DNA from: Rhizobium pisi
Lineage (GTDB): Bacteria; Pseudomonadota; Alphaproteobacteria; Rhizobiales; Rhizobiaceae
Direction of reading: 5' to 3'
DNA length: 64,000 bases
NCBI RefSeq assembly: GCF_003938655.1
Contig: NZ_RJJT01000002.1
Location: 124,001 to 188,000, forward strand
Part shown: positions 15,902-24,171 of the stretch, in pieces
Layout: every line of letters begins with the position of its first letter
How positions within the stretch are numbered: position 1 is the first letter of the stretch
Position numbers and translations under genes: made by a program
The notes under the pieces: model-generated
Told to the model about the DNA's origin: nothing
Seen by the model: the letters and a program-made list of their open reading frames with translations, nothing else
The model's database searches: none

Positions 15902-17674
15902 ATGACGAGTGCAGGCATAAACAGGGTCACCACCTCACAGGAGGAGGTGCAGCAGCAACTCGAGCGCATTCTTTCCAGCCGGGAGTTCCGCCTTCCCGAA
16001 CGGGCAAGGAGGTTCCTTGAATTCGTGGTCACGGAAACGCTTGAGGGCCGTCGCGACTACCTGAAGGCCTTTACCATCGCACAGGCCGTTTTTGGCAGAG
16101 ACGCGAACTTCGATGCCCAGCAGGATCCCTGCGTTCGCATCGAAGCTGGTCGGCTGAGACGGGAACTGGAACACTACTACCTGACCGCCGGCGATGCGGA
16201 CCGGATCATCATCACCATCCCCAAGGGCGGCTACGCGCCGGTCTTCGATGTCGTCAGCGGTGCTGAACCCACTGATAGATCGGCGCTTGAGAAGTCCGAT
16301 CGGCCCGGCTCGTCAGGCGACGATAACGGCCAGATCACTACGGCCGCGGATACGATCGGCCGGGAACAGGCGGACCGGCGCTTCTGGCCCGGCAGATATT
16401 GGCTTCTTGCAGCGGGCGCGGTGATTGTCCTGGCCTCGGCAGCGGCTCTCCTTCGGCAGGTCGGATTGCCGAGCGCGGAACGCGAAACGACATCAGGAGC
16501 CGATAATCGCCCCACCATTATCGTCGAGCGTTTTGAAAGCGTCTCTGACGGGAGCCTTGCCTCCGACATCTCTCGCGGCATGACCGACGACATCATCGAG
16601 AAGCTGGTGCGCTTCAATGATATCGTTGTCGTCACCGACATGCCGCGGAATAAATACGGCGAAGCCTCGTCACGGCCGCTCTACGCCCTCCAGGGAAGTG
16701 TGCGGATCGAAGGCAGCAAGCTGCGCTCGACAGCCAGACTCGTGCGGCGGGCGGATGCCGCCGTCATCTGGGCAAGCGATTATGATGCTGACATGAAGGT
16801 GCAAGGCATCCCGAAAACGCAAGCAAGCCTTGCCGGGGATATCGCGACGGCGGTCGCGCGTCCATTCGGCGTGATGTTCCAGACCGATACCGCGGCCATC
16901 GCCGGAAGCGCGGACGCTCTTTCATGCGTTCTGTCCTACTACAGCTACCGCAGCGAAATGACCATGCAGGCTCACGAGGTGGCAAAATCCTGCCTGCAGC
17001 AGGCCGTGAAAAAAATGCCGGCCGATTCCAATATCGTGGCCCTTCTTTCGTTGATCCATCTCGACGAGTTCCGCTTTTCATACCAACTTCACTCGAAATC
17101 GACGGCCGCCACGCTCAGCCTGGCGAAGGAACTTGCCGAGCAAGCCGTGCGACTCGACCCGAGGAATGCACGCGCGCTTCAGGCACTGATGCTTGCAAAC
17201 TTTTTCGACAATGATCCAGCCGGGGCCCTCAGTGCCGGCGCCGCCGCCTATGCCAGCAATCCCAACGATACCGAGGTGGCGGGTGAATACGGCCTGCGCC
17301 TGTCAATGTCGGGGAAATGGGATCAAGGCTGCACACTGATTTCAGAGGCAGTCGGCAAGAATGCCGGACCACGCGGATATTACGAGGTCGGAATGGCGCT
17401 CTGCGCCTTCATGCGGGGTGATACGCAGGCTGCGGAACTGTGGTCGCGCATGTCGGATCTCAATTACAATCCGATGCATCGTCTCGTATTGCTCTCCATT
17501 CTCGGCACGCTTGGAAAAAAGCAGGAAGCAGCGGAACAGCTTGATTGGATCAGGCGCGAGGCACCCGCATTGATGCCAAACATCAGGCAGGAGGTTGCCA
17601 GGCGGCTGGCTCGGACCGAAGATCAAAAGCGTTTTCTTTCGGGAATAGAAGCCGCTGGCCTTTCTGTGCAATAG
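15902..17674 (+). CDS. Membrane-anchored HTH-like/TPR regulator, 'adenylate cyclase-like' family
   Basis: A 590-aa protein of a type often mislabelled adenylate cyclase in rhizobia. Residues 10-110 form the conserved N-terminal domain (LSSREFRLPERARRFLEFVV, FGRDANFDAQQDPCVRIEAGRLRRELE, IPKGGYAPVF). One membrane helix follows (about 165-185), then a TolB-like region (LQGSVRIEGSKLRSTARLVR, about 260-310) and TPR-like helices (about 370-540). No cyclase catalytic domain is present. GGGGGG precedes the ATG at 15902; the longer frame start at 15863 has no good ribosome site. Likely a membrane-associated regulator, with the input and target unknown. Confidence 0.72.
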   Translation: MTSAGINRVTTSQEEVQQQLERILSSREFRLPERARRFLEFVVTETLEGRRDYLKAFTIAQAVFGRDANFDAQQDPCVRIEAGRLRRELEHYYLTAGDADRIIITIPKGGYAPVFDVVSGAEPTDRSALEKSDRPGSSGDDNGQITTAADTIGREQADRRFWPGRYWLLAAGAVIVLASAAALLRQVGLPSAERETTSGADNRPTIIVERFESVSDGSLASDISRGMTDDIIEKLVRFNDIVVVTDMPRNKYGEASSRPLYALQGSVRIEGSKLRSTARLVRRADAAVIWASDYDADMKVQGIPKTQASLAGDIATAVARPFGVMFQTDTAAIAGSADALSCVLSYYSYRSEMTMQAHEVAKSCLQQAVKKMPADSNIVALLSLIHLDEFRFSYQLHSKSTAATLSLAKELAEQAVRLDPRNARALQALMLANFFDNDPAGALSAGAAAYASNPNDTEVAGEYGLRLSMSGKWDQGCTLISEAVGKNAGPRGYYEVGMALCAFMRGDTQAAELWSRMSDLNYNPMHRLVLLSILGTLGKKQEAAEQLDWIRREAPALMPNIRQEVARRLARTEDQKRFLSGIEAAGLSVQ

Positions 17675-17709
17675 GGCAAAGGTCCGAAGGAGGTGTCGTT
17701 TGGGGAAAC

Positions 17710-17886
17710 TTGTCCGCTTTCAGCCTGCATCAATCGATCGAGCAGGCCTATTCTTGTATCCTCCTTACACTCACCAATCACGGCCCGCCCTCCCACAACA
17801 TCATGTTCCTAAGCTCGCTCGCCGAGGAGCATGACCGACGGCTGATCGAGGCCTTTCCTCGCAACCAGCACAGAGAACGCGCCTAA
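17710..17886 (+). pseudogene. HEPN-domain protein relic, truncated
   Basis: The frame reads AFSLHQSIEQAYSCILLTLT, then GPPSHNIMFLSSLAEEHDRRL and IEAFPRNQHRERA before a stop at 17884-17886. This matches the first helices of HEPN domains found fused to nucleotidyltransferases (AAFxLHQAxERxY, SHNixfLrsLAE). The C-terminal half with the RNase-type RxxxxH helix is absent and there is no credible start codon, so only a fragment remains. It begins just behind the stop of the regulator gene. Family assignment is from memory of the motif pattern. Confidence 0.45.
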
Positions 17887-17938
17887 CTCAAAACGCTAAC
17901 AGATCGAACTGATGCGTCATACGGTATCCCGGCTTCAT

Positions 17939-18052
17939 TACCGGGAACCTAGCCGATCCCTTATCCGTTAGATAGGCAGGAAAGCACGGGTGTTCCTCCT
18001 GTGCGATCCGTCTTTACCAAAGAACTTGCCCCGTTTCGGCGGGGCCTTTTTT
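17939..18052 (+). ncRNA. Candidate trans-acting sRNA, copy A (anti-Shine-Dalgarno loop)
   Basis: A 114-nt unit nearly identical to one at 24037. It has a GGGA/TCCC helix near the 5' end, a hairpin with stem GCAC (17984-17987)/GTGC (18001-18004) whose loop contains TTCCTCCT, and a Rho-independent terminator (18028-18052). Multi-copy status, length, exposed CCUCCU loop and terminator recall the rhizobial alpha-r14/NfeR sRNA family; this assignment is inference, not a covariance-model hit. It is intergenic, with no ORF explaining its conservation. Confidence 0.6.
18028..18052 (+). terminator. Rho-independent terminator of sRNA copy A
   Basis: GCCCCG (18028-18033) pairs with CGGGGC (18040-18045) around a six-base loop and is followed by six T residues (18047-18052). 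A textbook intrinsic terminator ending the candidate sRNA. Confidence 0.8.
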
Positions 18053-18077
18053 GAGCGCTCGGGAAGTATGCAATCGG

Positions 18078-18221
18078 TCAGTTAATTTTCAGCCAATGCC
18101 TCACCCAAGCCACAGCGCCATCGCTGGCATAGGCGACAACCTCGCCAATAGTGAGGCCGGCGAAGGCTATGAGACCTGAGATGCCGCAGCCCGGCGCCTT
18201 CCTGTGGCCCCAAGCGCTGCT
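18078..18221 (-). pseudogene. 3' tail of a small membrane-protein gene, no start codon
   Basis: An open frame of 47 codons ending SDGAVAWVRHWLKIN-stop, preceded by a hydrophobic stretch (GISGLIAFAGLTIGEVVAYA). It begins directly after an in-frame TGA and contains no ATG, GTG or TTG, so it is a remnant. A diverged copy of the same C-terminal peptide (SDRAVAWVRHCLKIN) faces the second sRNA copy at 25386-25470. The pair sRNA plus convergent ORF tail therefore seems to have been duplicated as a unit. Confidence 0.4.
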
Positions 18222-18358
18222 TCACTGCCTGGTGGTTTTCCTCGCAGCGGAAACATACCTCGACATATTTGCAGAGAGAAGTGTCTTGCGGCATTGCAAT
18301 AGTTGATAACGCACTGCAATATAACTGTCACAAATCTGTGCAGTTGGGGCGCCGTACG

Positions 18359-18565
18359 ATGAGGATTTGCATCTACAAGTCGGAAAGAGCACCTGAGCTT
18401 ACCCTCTTGCTGAGAGAAGGCTTGCCTGTCCCGTTCGATACAACGATAGACAAATGGACCAAAATCAAGGTCGTCACCGACAGGGAAATGAGAGCAGACC
18501 TTCTGATTCAAATGGGCGGCGCGGGGTATGCGTTAGTTCGACTTGGCGGGATGAGACAACATTAG
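18359..18565 (+). CDS. Small hypothetical protein, 68 aa
   Basis: Starts MRICIYKSE and ends with GYALVRLGGMRQH. It resembles, from memory, a rhizobial family of ~70-aa orphan proteins beginning MRIYIYKSE with a variable middle and a C-terminal GF-x-L/V-x-R-x strand. Mixed alpha/beta character, soluble, no export signal. GGGGC lies about eight bases before the ATG. It lies between the sRNA-tail region and an intergenic stretch with no other gene, so no operon context helps. Function unknown. Confidence 0.5.
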   Translation: MRICIYKSERAPELTLLLREGLPVPFDTTIDKWTKIKVVTDREMRADLLIQMGGAGYALVRLGGMRQH

Positions 18566-18764
18566 GCGATAGCACCGCCTTGTGCCGCGTTGTCACGACA
18601 AGACCGTCGCATCGCGTGGATTTTTCTGCTTGGAAAGACATGCGCTTGGCGCTCACGACCCGACCGGCGGCCACATTGCGCGCCTCGGACTGAAAGCTGC
18701 CTCGTTGACTTAGGGGTATTGAAGGATGCGAACCGCCGATCACGCTCAAATGCTTCGGCGAGAT

Positions 18765-19805
18765 TCACAACGCGCCCTGCGGTGACGGAACACCGACGCG
18801 AATGGCCCGCGAGAAATTCGGCGAAACACCGTCGTCGTGCGCCCTTGCAGCGATGTGTGCGGCGGACCGCAATTGGGACAGGGGAACCGAGGTATCCAGC
18901 GCGCCCCGGTCATAGGCGTATTCCGGCAGGTATCCGTTCACGATAAGGCGCCAGTCCGTCGGTACGGCGTCGCCTGCGACGCGCATCATCTTGACGATGG
19001 TCGTCGTGCAGTTGGTCGTCAGCGAATTGTAGAAGGCGGGCGTGGCCGCGAGGGTGTTTGCGTCGGAAACGTATTCGCGCAGAAGAAGCCTCGCAGCCCC
19101 CGGCGACGCCCTCAGGCGATAGATCTGGACGTCCTCACCACGAAAATTGGAGCGGAGACCGATCACATCCCTTTCGTCTGCGGCAAGGATGACCAGGGGA
19201 CTGCTTTTGAAGAGGTCTGCCAGCGGTGAGAACGAACCTCCGGAAAGGCGACGCACTTCGATGGACCACGCCAGATAGCGGCCGTCGTCGAAGCCGAAGC
19301 TCATGATGACATGCGCGATGGTCGGACCTGACCAATACGACATGAACATGTCGACGCTCTTCAGCTTGTTCAGGTCGTAACTGCGTGTCGTCCATCGTTC
19401 CGTAAAGTCGGTGGTGCTGCGCCACTGGAAATCGCGGACATTTGTCAGCGTCAACAGCTCACCGTCGAATTCGCCGGTGACCTGACGAGCGACGTCCGGA
19501 GCCCACGCGCCATTTGCCGGCGGTTCGATCGTACTCCACCAGACGAGGACAAGGACGAACGCGGCCGCAAACGCGAGGACTGCACGAAAGCGCCTTCTGT
19601 CAAGGAGAGCCACGATGACCCAGGCGCCAAAAAGCCCGAACAAGATGGCGCTGGCGTGCCTGCCAACCTCGGGCAACGGCAAGCGGTACCAAAGCGCGAG
19701 CGACGACCAGGCCGATGCAAAGGCGACAAGCAACACCAGCGCTGCAATGATGATCGCACGGACCGGTCGAACCATTTTTTGCTTTTCCAAACGAGTTTGA
19801 AGCAT
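18765..19805 (-). CDS. DUF4105 / Lnb N-terminal-like membrane protein
   Basis: A 346-aa protein with three N-terminal membrane helices (about residues 15-35, 47-64, 70-88), then a periplasmic DUF4105 domain (about 120-300). Domain landmarks: FMSYWSGPTIAHVIMSFGFD, YLAWSIEVRR and NSLTTNCTTTIVKMM, whose Asn-Cys pair is the most conserved part of the family. This domain is related to the N-terminal part of lacto-N-biosidase; members have been proposed to be peptidase-like, and the activity here is unproven. A second start (residue 11, MVRPVRAI) is also reasonable. It lies 124 bp after the antitoxin-like gene on the same strand. Confidence 0.75.
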   Translation of the reverse strand: MLQTRLEKQKMVRPVRAIIIAALVLLVAFASAWSSLALWYRLPLPEVGRHASAILFGLFGAWVIVALLDRRRFRAVLAFAAAFVLVLVWWSTIEPPANGAWAPDVARQVTGEFDGELLTLTNVRDFQWRSTTDFTERWTTRSYDLNKLKSVDMFMSYWSGPTIAHVIMSFGFDDGRYLAWSIEVRRLSGGSFSPLADLFKSSPLVILAADERDVIGLRSNFRGEDVQIYRLRASPGAARLLLREYVSDANTLAATPAFYNSLTTNCTTTIVKMMRVAGDAVPTDWRLIVNGYLPEYAYDRGALDTSVPLSQLRSAAHIAARAHDDGVSPNFSRAIRVGVPSPQGAL

Positions 19806-19929
19806 CCGTCCTGATCATGGACCCTATCGGTTTCCGGACTCGAAGCCCAGAACCTAGACGGCCGGCAGGAATGGTCTCGATATCGAGCGGGGAATTCTCG
19901 AAACCTGCGGGTGGCTTGACTGCGGTCAT

Positions 19930-20604
19930 TCAGCGAAAATCACCGCGGGCGACACTCTCAGCCGCTGCAACTACTTCGTCGTCCTGACCGCGTTTCATCG
20001 CGTCGATACCCGTCCGGCCATCCAAAGCCCCGTGCGGCGTGACAAGGAACCGGTAAACCGCCCATGCACCGCCCAGAACCTCATGCAATTTCGGAAGCGC
20101 AGGATAGGGCCGACCGTCCCGATCGAGTTGCCATAACGGAAAACGGAAGCCTCGTTTGGCGCCGTCGAGACCGAGAACCTGCCCGTTCTGGCGCTTTGTG
20201 TTGACGGTGACGCGCGAAACGCCGAGCAGGTCCGCGAACGCTTCCGCGCTGAGCATATCGTCCTCCGCGAGAATTTCCGCCGCGCGACGCCTGCCACGTT
20301 CCCGTGCGGCGACCAACGCTGCCTGGAGTTCGTCATCCAGCTCTGGCACCTCTTCTACCGGAAACACATCCTGATGAGGCAGCGGCTCTTCTTCAACGAC
20401 TGAAATCGTCTGCGCTCCGACCAGCGGATCCACGACGACGCGGAAACTGACCTGATGGCCGGCTTCTCGGCTCAGCTTAACCGCCTTGGCGTATTGTCTG
20501 ATCAGCGCCTTCTCGAAATCGGCTTTCCGTGGCAGTTTCATCGAGAGCGCAATGTTGGGAGAATCGTTTCGGGGTTCGTTGGCGAGAGTTTTCGTAGCGG
20601 GCAT
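19930..20604 (-). CDS. Xre/MbcA/ParS-like DNA-binding antitoxin homologue, orphan
   Basis: A 224-aa protein with a charged N-terminal region (20-110), an HTH-like segment (LSAEAFADLLGVSRVTVNTKR, about 118-138) and a C-terminal toxin-binding-like part (GGAWAVYRFLVTP, then LDGRTGIDAMKRGQ and VVAAAESVARGDF). The layout resembles antitoxins paired with RES-domain toxins, but no RES gene adjoins it: the next gene in the same direction is an Lnb-like membrane protein. Three 9-bp direct repeats lie just upstream and may be its autoregulatory operator. AGGAGG precedes the ATG. It could instead be a general DNA-binding protein. Confidence 0.6.
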   Translation of the reverse strand: MPATKTLANEPRNDSPNIALSMKLPRKADFEKALIRQYAKAVKLSREAGHQVSFRVVVDPLVGAQTISVVEEEPLPHQDVFPVEEVPELDDELQAALVAARERGRRRAAEILAEDDMLSAEAFADLLGVSRVTVNTKRQNGQVLGLDGAKRGFRFPLWQLDRDGRPYPALPKLHEVLGGAWAVYRFLVTPHGALDGRTGIDAMKRGQDDEVVAAAESVARGDFR

Positions 20605-20645
20605 GGTCTTCGGCCTCCTGCGCTATAACCTAGGCAGGATACGAC

Positions 20646-20670
20646 AGTTCGTCAAGTTTGTTAAGTTCGT
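20646..20670. promoter_or_regulatory. Three 9-bp iterons, candidate operator of the antitoxin-like gene
   Basis: AGTTCGT (20646-20652), AGTTTGT (20655-20661) and AGTTCGT (20664-20670) repeat with exact 9-base period, 42-66 bp upstream of the minus-strand start at 20604. On the minus strand a TTGACG lies within the array, so the repeats would overlap a -35 region, as expected for an autorepressor site. Confidence 0.5.
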
Positions 20671-21034
20671 AAATCACCTCTTTCGGCCTGCCGCAGCTCA
20701 GGAAAATGGACGAGGCCTTTGGCGATCGCGCCTATGTATCGCTCCGCCGGTGACGACGGCGATGCCGTAACTGTTAGCGTGGCCGGCAGGGACGGTCGGA
20801 AGAGGCGATGGAGCGGGCGAAGGCCGTGATGATTGCGTTGACCGCGTTCGGGAGGCGAAGCGGCGGGCCGTTGCGACGCTCCAGCATTATCCAAGCGATG
20901 CGAAGTTTGGAGCAATCCGCTTGTGATGGCGGTAACTCATATACGCAAATTTGTCCTTCGAAGCGGCCCACGCGTGGACTAACCGCATAATCTCGCCCGC
21001 GGTCACGAGCCGCGCCGAATCCGACCGCGCCACG
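20671..21034. other. Intergenic region, no supported gene
   Basis: 364 bp between the antitoxin-like gene and the PBP 3' end. Several short frames exist on both strands, but none has a good start, ribosome site or recognisable product. No terminator with a T-tract was found. Confidence 0.45.
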
Positions 21035-23332
21035 TCACTTTTCGCAGAGCCGTCGGCCGCCGGAATATGGCTGATAGGTACAATCGGACGGCCGGAAGGA
21101 ACGGTAACTGCGCGAGCAGGCGGTGATATTACAGGACTGTGGCACGCCCTGACCATCGCTTGCCGCTCCTGTCGATCGCACTCCATCCAGGGTAGGTTCG
21201 GCCGTCGCCTGCCGTATGAAGTCACGCCAAATATGCGCTGGCAAGGCGCCGCCCGTCACCCCCTTCATCGGTGCGTCGTCATCGTTGCCAACCCAGACAC
21301 CGACGACCAGCGATTCCGTGAAGCCGACGAACCAGGCATCGCGATTGTTCTGGCTGGTGCCGGTCTTGCCGGCTGCGAACGAGCCAGGGTCTGCTTCACG
21401 CCCAGTGCCGCGCTCGACCACCAACTGCAGGAGCCCGAGGAGATCGGATTGGTAGGGCGAAAGATCGACATTCGGCTTTGATTGTAAGCCAACTCGAAAC
21501 ACGTTGGGCTGCCCTGCCGCTTGAAATTCGATGATGCCCCAGGGTTTAACAGGTGCCCTGCCGAGTTGGACAGACGCATAGGCGCTTGTGAGGTTAAGCA
21601 GATTTACTTCGGATGTCCCAAGCGCCAAAGACGGGGTGCTGACGAGAGGCGCATCGATGCCCAGTTCACGCGCTGCAGCGATCACATTGTCCAAACCAAC
21701 CTCTTCGGCAAGCGCCACTGAAGCGGCATTGAGTGATCGCGCGAACGCCTCGGCAAGCGTAACCCAACCTCGATAATTGCCACTGGAATTTTCTGGCGAC
21801 CAGCCATTGATGTCAATTGGCGCATCCAGAACCTGGTCAGACAAGGTGAGCCCAGCCTTTAATGCTGCGTAATAGACGAACAGCTTGAAGGTGGAACCCG
21901 GCTGGCGCATCGCAGTGACGGCGCGGTTGAACTGGCTTGCCTTGTAGTCGCGCCCGCCAACCATCGCGACGACCGCGCCATCGGGCGTCATCGCAACCAA
22001 CGCGGCCTGCGATGCTCCGACTGTCTTTCCTTCACCGTCCAAGGCTCCTTTCACGACCCGTTCGGCGATTTGCTGCAATTGCGGCACCAGCGTGGTTCGC
22101 ACCGTCGTCGAACCTGGCGAGGAACCGGCGATTTCGCTCGCTTGCGGCGAAATCCAGTCCGCAAACCAGCTTCCCGAGCGCGGCGTTGGCGTCGTTGGAT
22201 GCAGCTTGGTAAAGCTCGCCTTGGCCTCCGCCGCCTCTGGCGCGGTGATCTTTTCATTTGTTGCCATCGCGTCGAGAACGACTGTGGTGCGCTGCCGGGC
22301 GCCTTCGAAATTGTCGATAGGATTCCATTGACTTGGCGCCCGCAGCAACCCCGCCAGCATCGCCGACTCCGGCAGGTTAAGGGCGCTGATATCCTTGTTG
22401 AAATAGATTCGCGCGGCGGCAGGCATGCCAGTGGCCCCCGCGCCAAGATAGACGCTGTTGAGATAGCGCGTCAGGATTTCCCTCTTGCCGAGCTTCCACT
22501 CCAGCCAGACTGCGATCACAACCTCCTGTATCTTTCGCTTTATCGTTCGATCGCTGTCGAGGTATTGCAGCTTGATGAGTTGCTGGGTGATCGTGCTGCC
22601 ACCCTCCACCACTGAGCCAGCCTCCAAATTCCGGAGAAACGCCCTCCCGATCCCTCGTGGATCGACGCCGAAATGACTCATGAACCGGCGGTCCTCAATT
22701 GAAAGGACGGCATCGATCAGATGGGGCGGGAACTGGTCGTATTGCGCATATGGCCCTTGATAAGGTCCCTGCCTTACCAGCGGCGCACCGTCAGCGGTTT
22801 CCAGAACAACGATAGGCTTCAACGTCCCGTGACGGATCTCGCTCCACGGCACGTCTTTTAGTGCCCACACCAGCACGCTGCATGCGAGAAAGCTGACAAG
22901 CAAGGCCGCCCCCACAGCGAATTTCCACCAGTTCGCCGGAAGCCATCGGCGCCGGCGACTTTCGCGCGGCTTGGTACGCCGATCACGAATGCCGCGCCCG
23001 ACTTTGATCGCAGCAGTCGTCATCCATTTGGTGGGAGCTGATATGTTTTCCAGCCGCATCAACCTCCTTAGCTTCGTTCTCAAAAACGAAGCCATCGTCT
23101 TGGTCTTTGCCAATGCAGAACTTGCATGCAAATCGTGGCGCAGCGCACGTAGTAGATTGCTCGCGGCCTGTCGAGTTTGGAAGAAGGGTCCGTGGGGGAA
23201 TTGCGGGCTGTCGGTCTGGGTGGTTTCCGGCGAATCCGAGGCGGTCACTTGAGTTGCCGTATCCGCGGGCTGATTGCGACCCGTGCTCGAGTTGTCAACG
23301 CTTTCGCCTGAGGATTTGGGAGGATTAGGCAT
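21035..23332 (-). CDS. Bifunctional penicillin-binding protein (class A) with BA14K-like tail
   Basis: Inner-membrane peptidoglycan synthase of 765 aa. A long cytoplasmic N-terminus and one membrane helix (about 135-157) precede the GT51 glycosyltransferase (EDRRFMSHFGVDPRG near 214, GGSTITQQLIK near 245) and the transpeptidase (SxxK as GSTFK near 480, SLN, KTGTS near 653). The last ~30 residues contain four cysteines and a CSRSYRSF...YQPYSGGRRLC pattern resembling the BA14K family repeat, an unusual addition. No cell-wall genes adjoin it and it sits in a degenerate region. Start at 23332 is the longest; an internal Met could be used. Confidence 0.88.
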   Translation of the reverse strand: MPNPPKSSGESVDNSSTGRNQPADTATQVTASDSPETTQTDSPQFPHGPFFQTRQAASNLLRALRHDLHASSALAKTKTMASFLRTKLRRLMRLENISAPTKWMTTAAIKVGRGIRDRRTKPRESRRRRWLPANWWKFAVGAALLVSFLACSVLVWALKDVPWSEIRHGTLKPIVVLETADGAPLVRQGPYQGPYAQYDQFPPHLIDAVLSIEDRRFMSHFGVDPRGIGRAFLRNLEAGSVVEGGSTITQQLIKLQYLDSDRTIKRKIQEVVIAVWLEWKLGKREILTRYLNSVYLGAGATGMPAAARIYFNKDISALNLPESAMLAGLLRAPSQWNPIDNFEGARQRTTVVLDAMATNEKITAPEAAEAKASFTKLHPTTPTPRSGSWFADWISPQASEIAGSSPGSTTVRTTLVPQLQQIAERVVKGALDGEGKTVGASQAALVAMTPDGAVVAMVGGRDYKASQFNRAVTAMRQPGSTFKLFVYYAALKAGLTLSDQVLDAPIDINGWSPENSSGNYRGWVTLAEAFARSLNAASVALAEEVGLDNVIAAARELGIDAPLVSTPSLALGTSEVNLLNLTSAYASVQLGRAPVKPWGIIEFQAAGQPNVFRVGLQSKPNVDLSPYQSDLLGLLQLVVERGTGREADPGSFAAGKTGTSQNNRDAWFVGFTESLVVGVWVGNDDDAPMKGVTGGALPAHIWRDFIRQATAEPTLDGVRSTGAASDGQGVPQSCNITACSRSYRSFRPSDCTYQPYSGGRRLCEK

Positions 23333-23991
23333 GGGCTACCGCTAGAAGGCCAAAGTAAACGTGAACTTATAGCCGGGCGATGCTGAGGGTTCTATCGTAA
23401 AAGATTCCAATGGCTCCGAGGAGTTTTCCCTGTGGCGATAAGTGCGGGATTGCAGGAATGCCAAGGCGCCCATAGCCAGCAGCGATAGAAGCTGCCGGCA
23501 TCCCTATCCCCGCCGAATTGGAACACCTTTTCTAAGCCGGCCGAAGAAGGTTTTGGAGGGCCTGGGCGCCCAGGCATCGAAATGACCGATTCAAATAGAG
23601 GGAGGCTGGTCCAGCCCCCAAATTCCATCGTGACGGATGATGACGCTTTGATCCGGCTGCTAATCTGACAAGCCCAGCTTAATGGTCTGCAGGACGCCCT
23701 GTAACTCTAGTGGTGTTTGAGGTGGCGGCCGCCCAACGCACAGGAGATTTCAATGCTTGGGGTTCAGCAAGTGCTCGCTGAGCGGCCCACCGAATAATAC
23801 AAACTATTTATCGAAACACTGCTCAATTTGTATTTTCGAGCGAAATCAAATAATGAACTCTTTAGTTGTAAAGAAAATCTGTGGACACAGAACTCTAAAA
23901 AGTAGTATTTATTGAAAAGATACAGAGGATGCACAAAGTATCCTTGCAACACCATGACTCGTTATGCCTATAAAACACCCCATTTCTTGAT
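23333..23991. other. Long intergenic region, AT-rich in its second half
   Basis: About 660 bp without a supported gene. 23780-23960 is clearly more AT-rich than the surroundings, suggesting acquired or decayed DNA. A 14-codon frame at 23752-23796 has AGGAG ahead of its ATG but no recognisable product. No palindromic operators stand out. Confidence 0.45.
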
Positions 23992-24015
23992 CCCCGCTCT
24001 GACGGGGTTTTCTTT
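23992..24015 (+). terminator. Rho-independent terminator upstream of sRNA copy B
   Basis: CCCCG (23992-23996) pairs with CGGGG (24003-24007) and is followed by TTTTCTTT. It would end any plus-strand transcript from the AT-rich region before the second sRNA copy, possibly itself a short RNA. Confidence 0.65.
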
Positions 24016-24036
24016 ACAGGCATCGTTATTTGATTG

Positions 24037-24141
24037 TACCGGGAACCTGGCCGATCCCTTATCCGTTAGATAGGTAGGAAAGCACGGGTGTTCCTCCTGT
24101 GCGATCCGTCTTTACCAAACTTGCCCCGTCTCGGCGGGGCC
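24037..24141 (+). ncRNA. Candidate sRNA, copy B, interrupted in its terminator by an IS
   Basis: Roughly 95% identical to copy A at 17939, including the hairpin with TTCCTCCT in its loop; differences are three substitutions and a 3-nt deletion. The terminator stem is complete (GCCCCG...CGGGGC) but the T-tract is displaced: an IS3-family element begins at 24142 and the T-run resumes at 25386. Transcripts of this copy probably read into the IS, antisense to its transposase. Confidence 0.6.
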
Positions 24142-24171
24142 TGGCCTGCTGCCGGTTTATCGGACAGGAGA

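Noticed and set aside
23752..23796. 14-codon ORF with good ribosome site in the AT-rich gap
   Set aside because: Too short, no downstream gene to act as leader for, and no attenuator structure seen.
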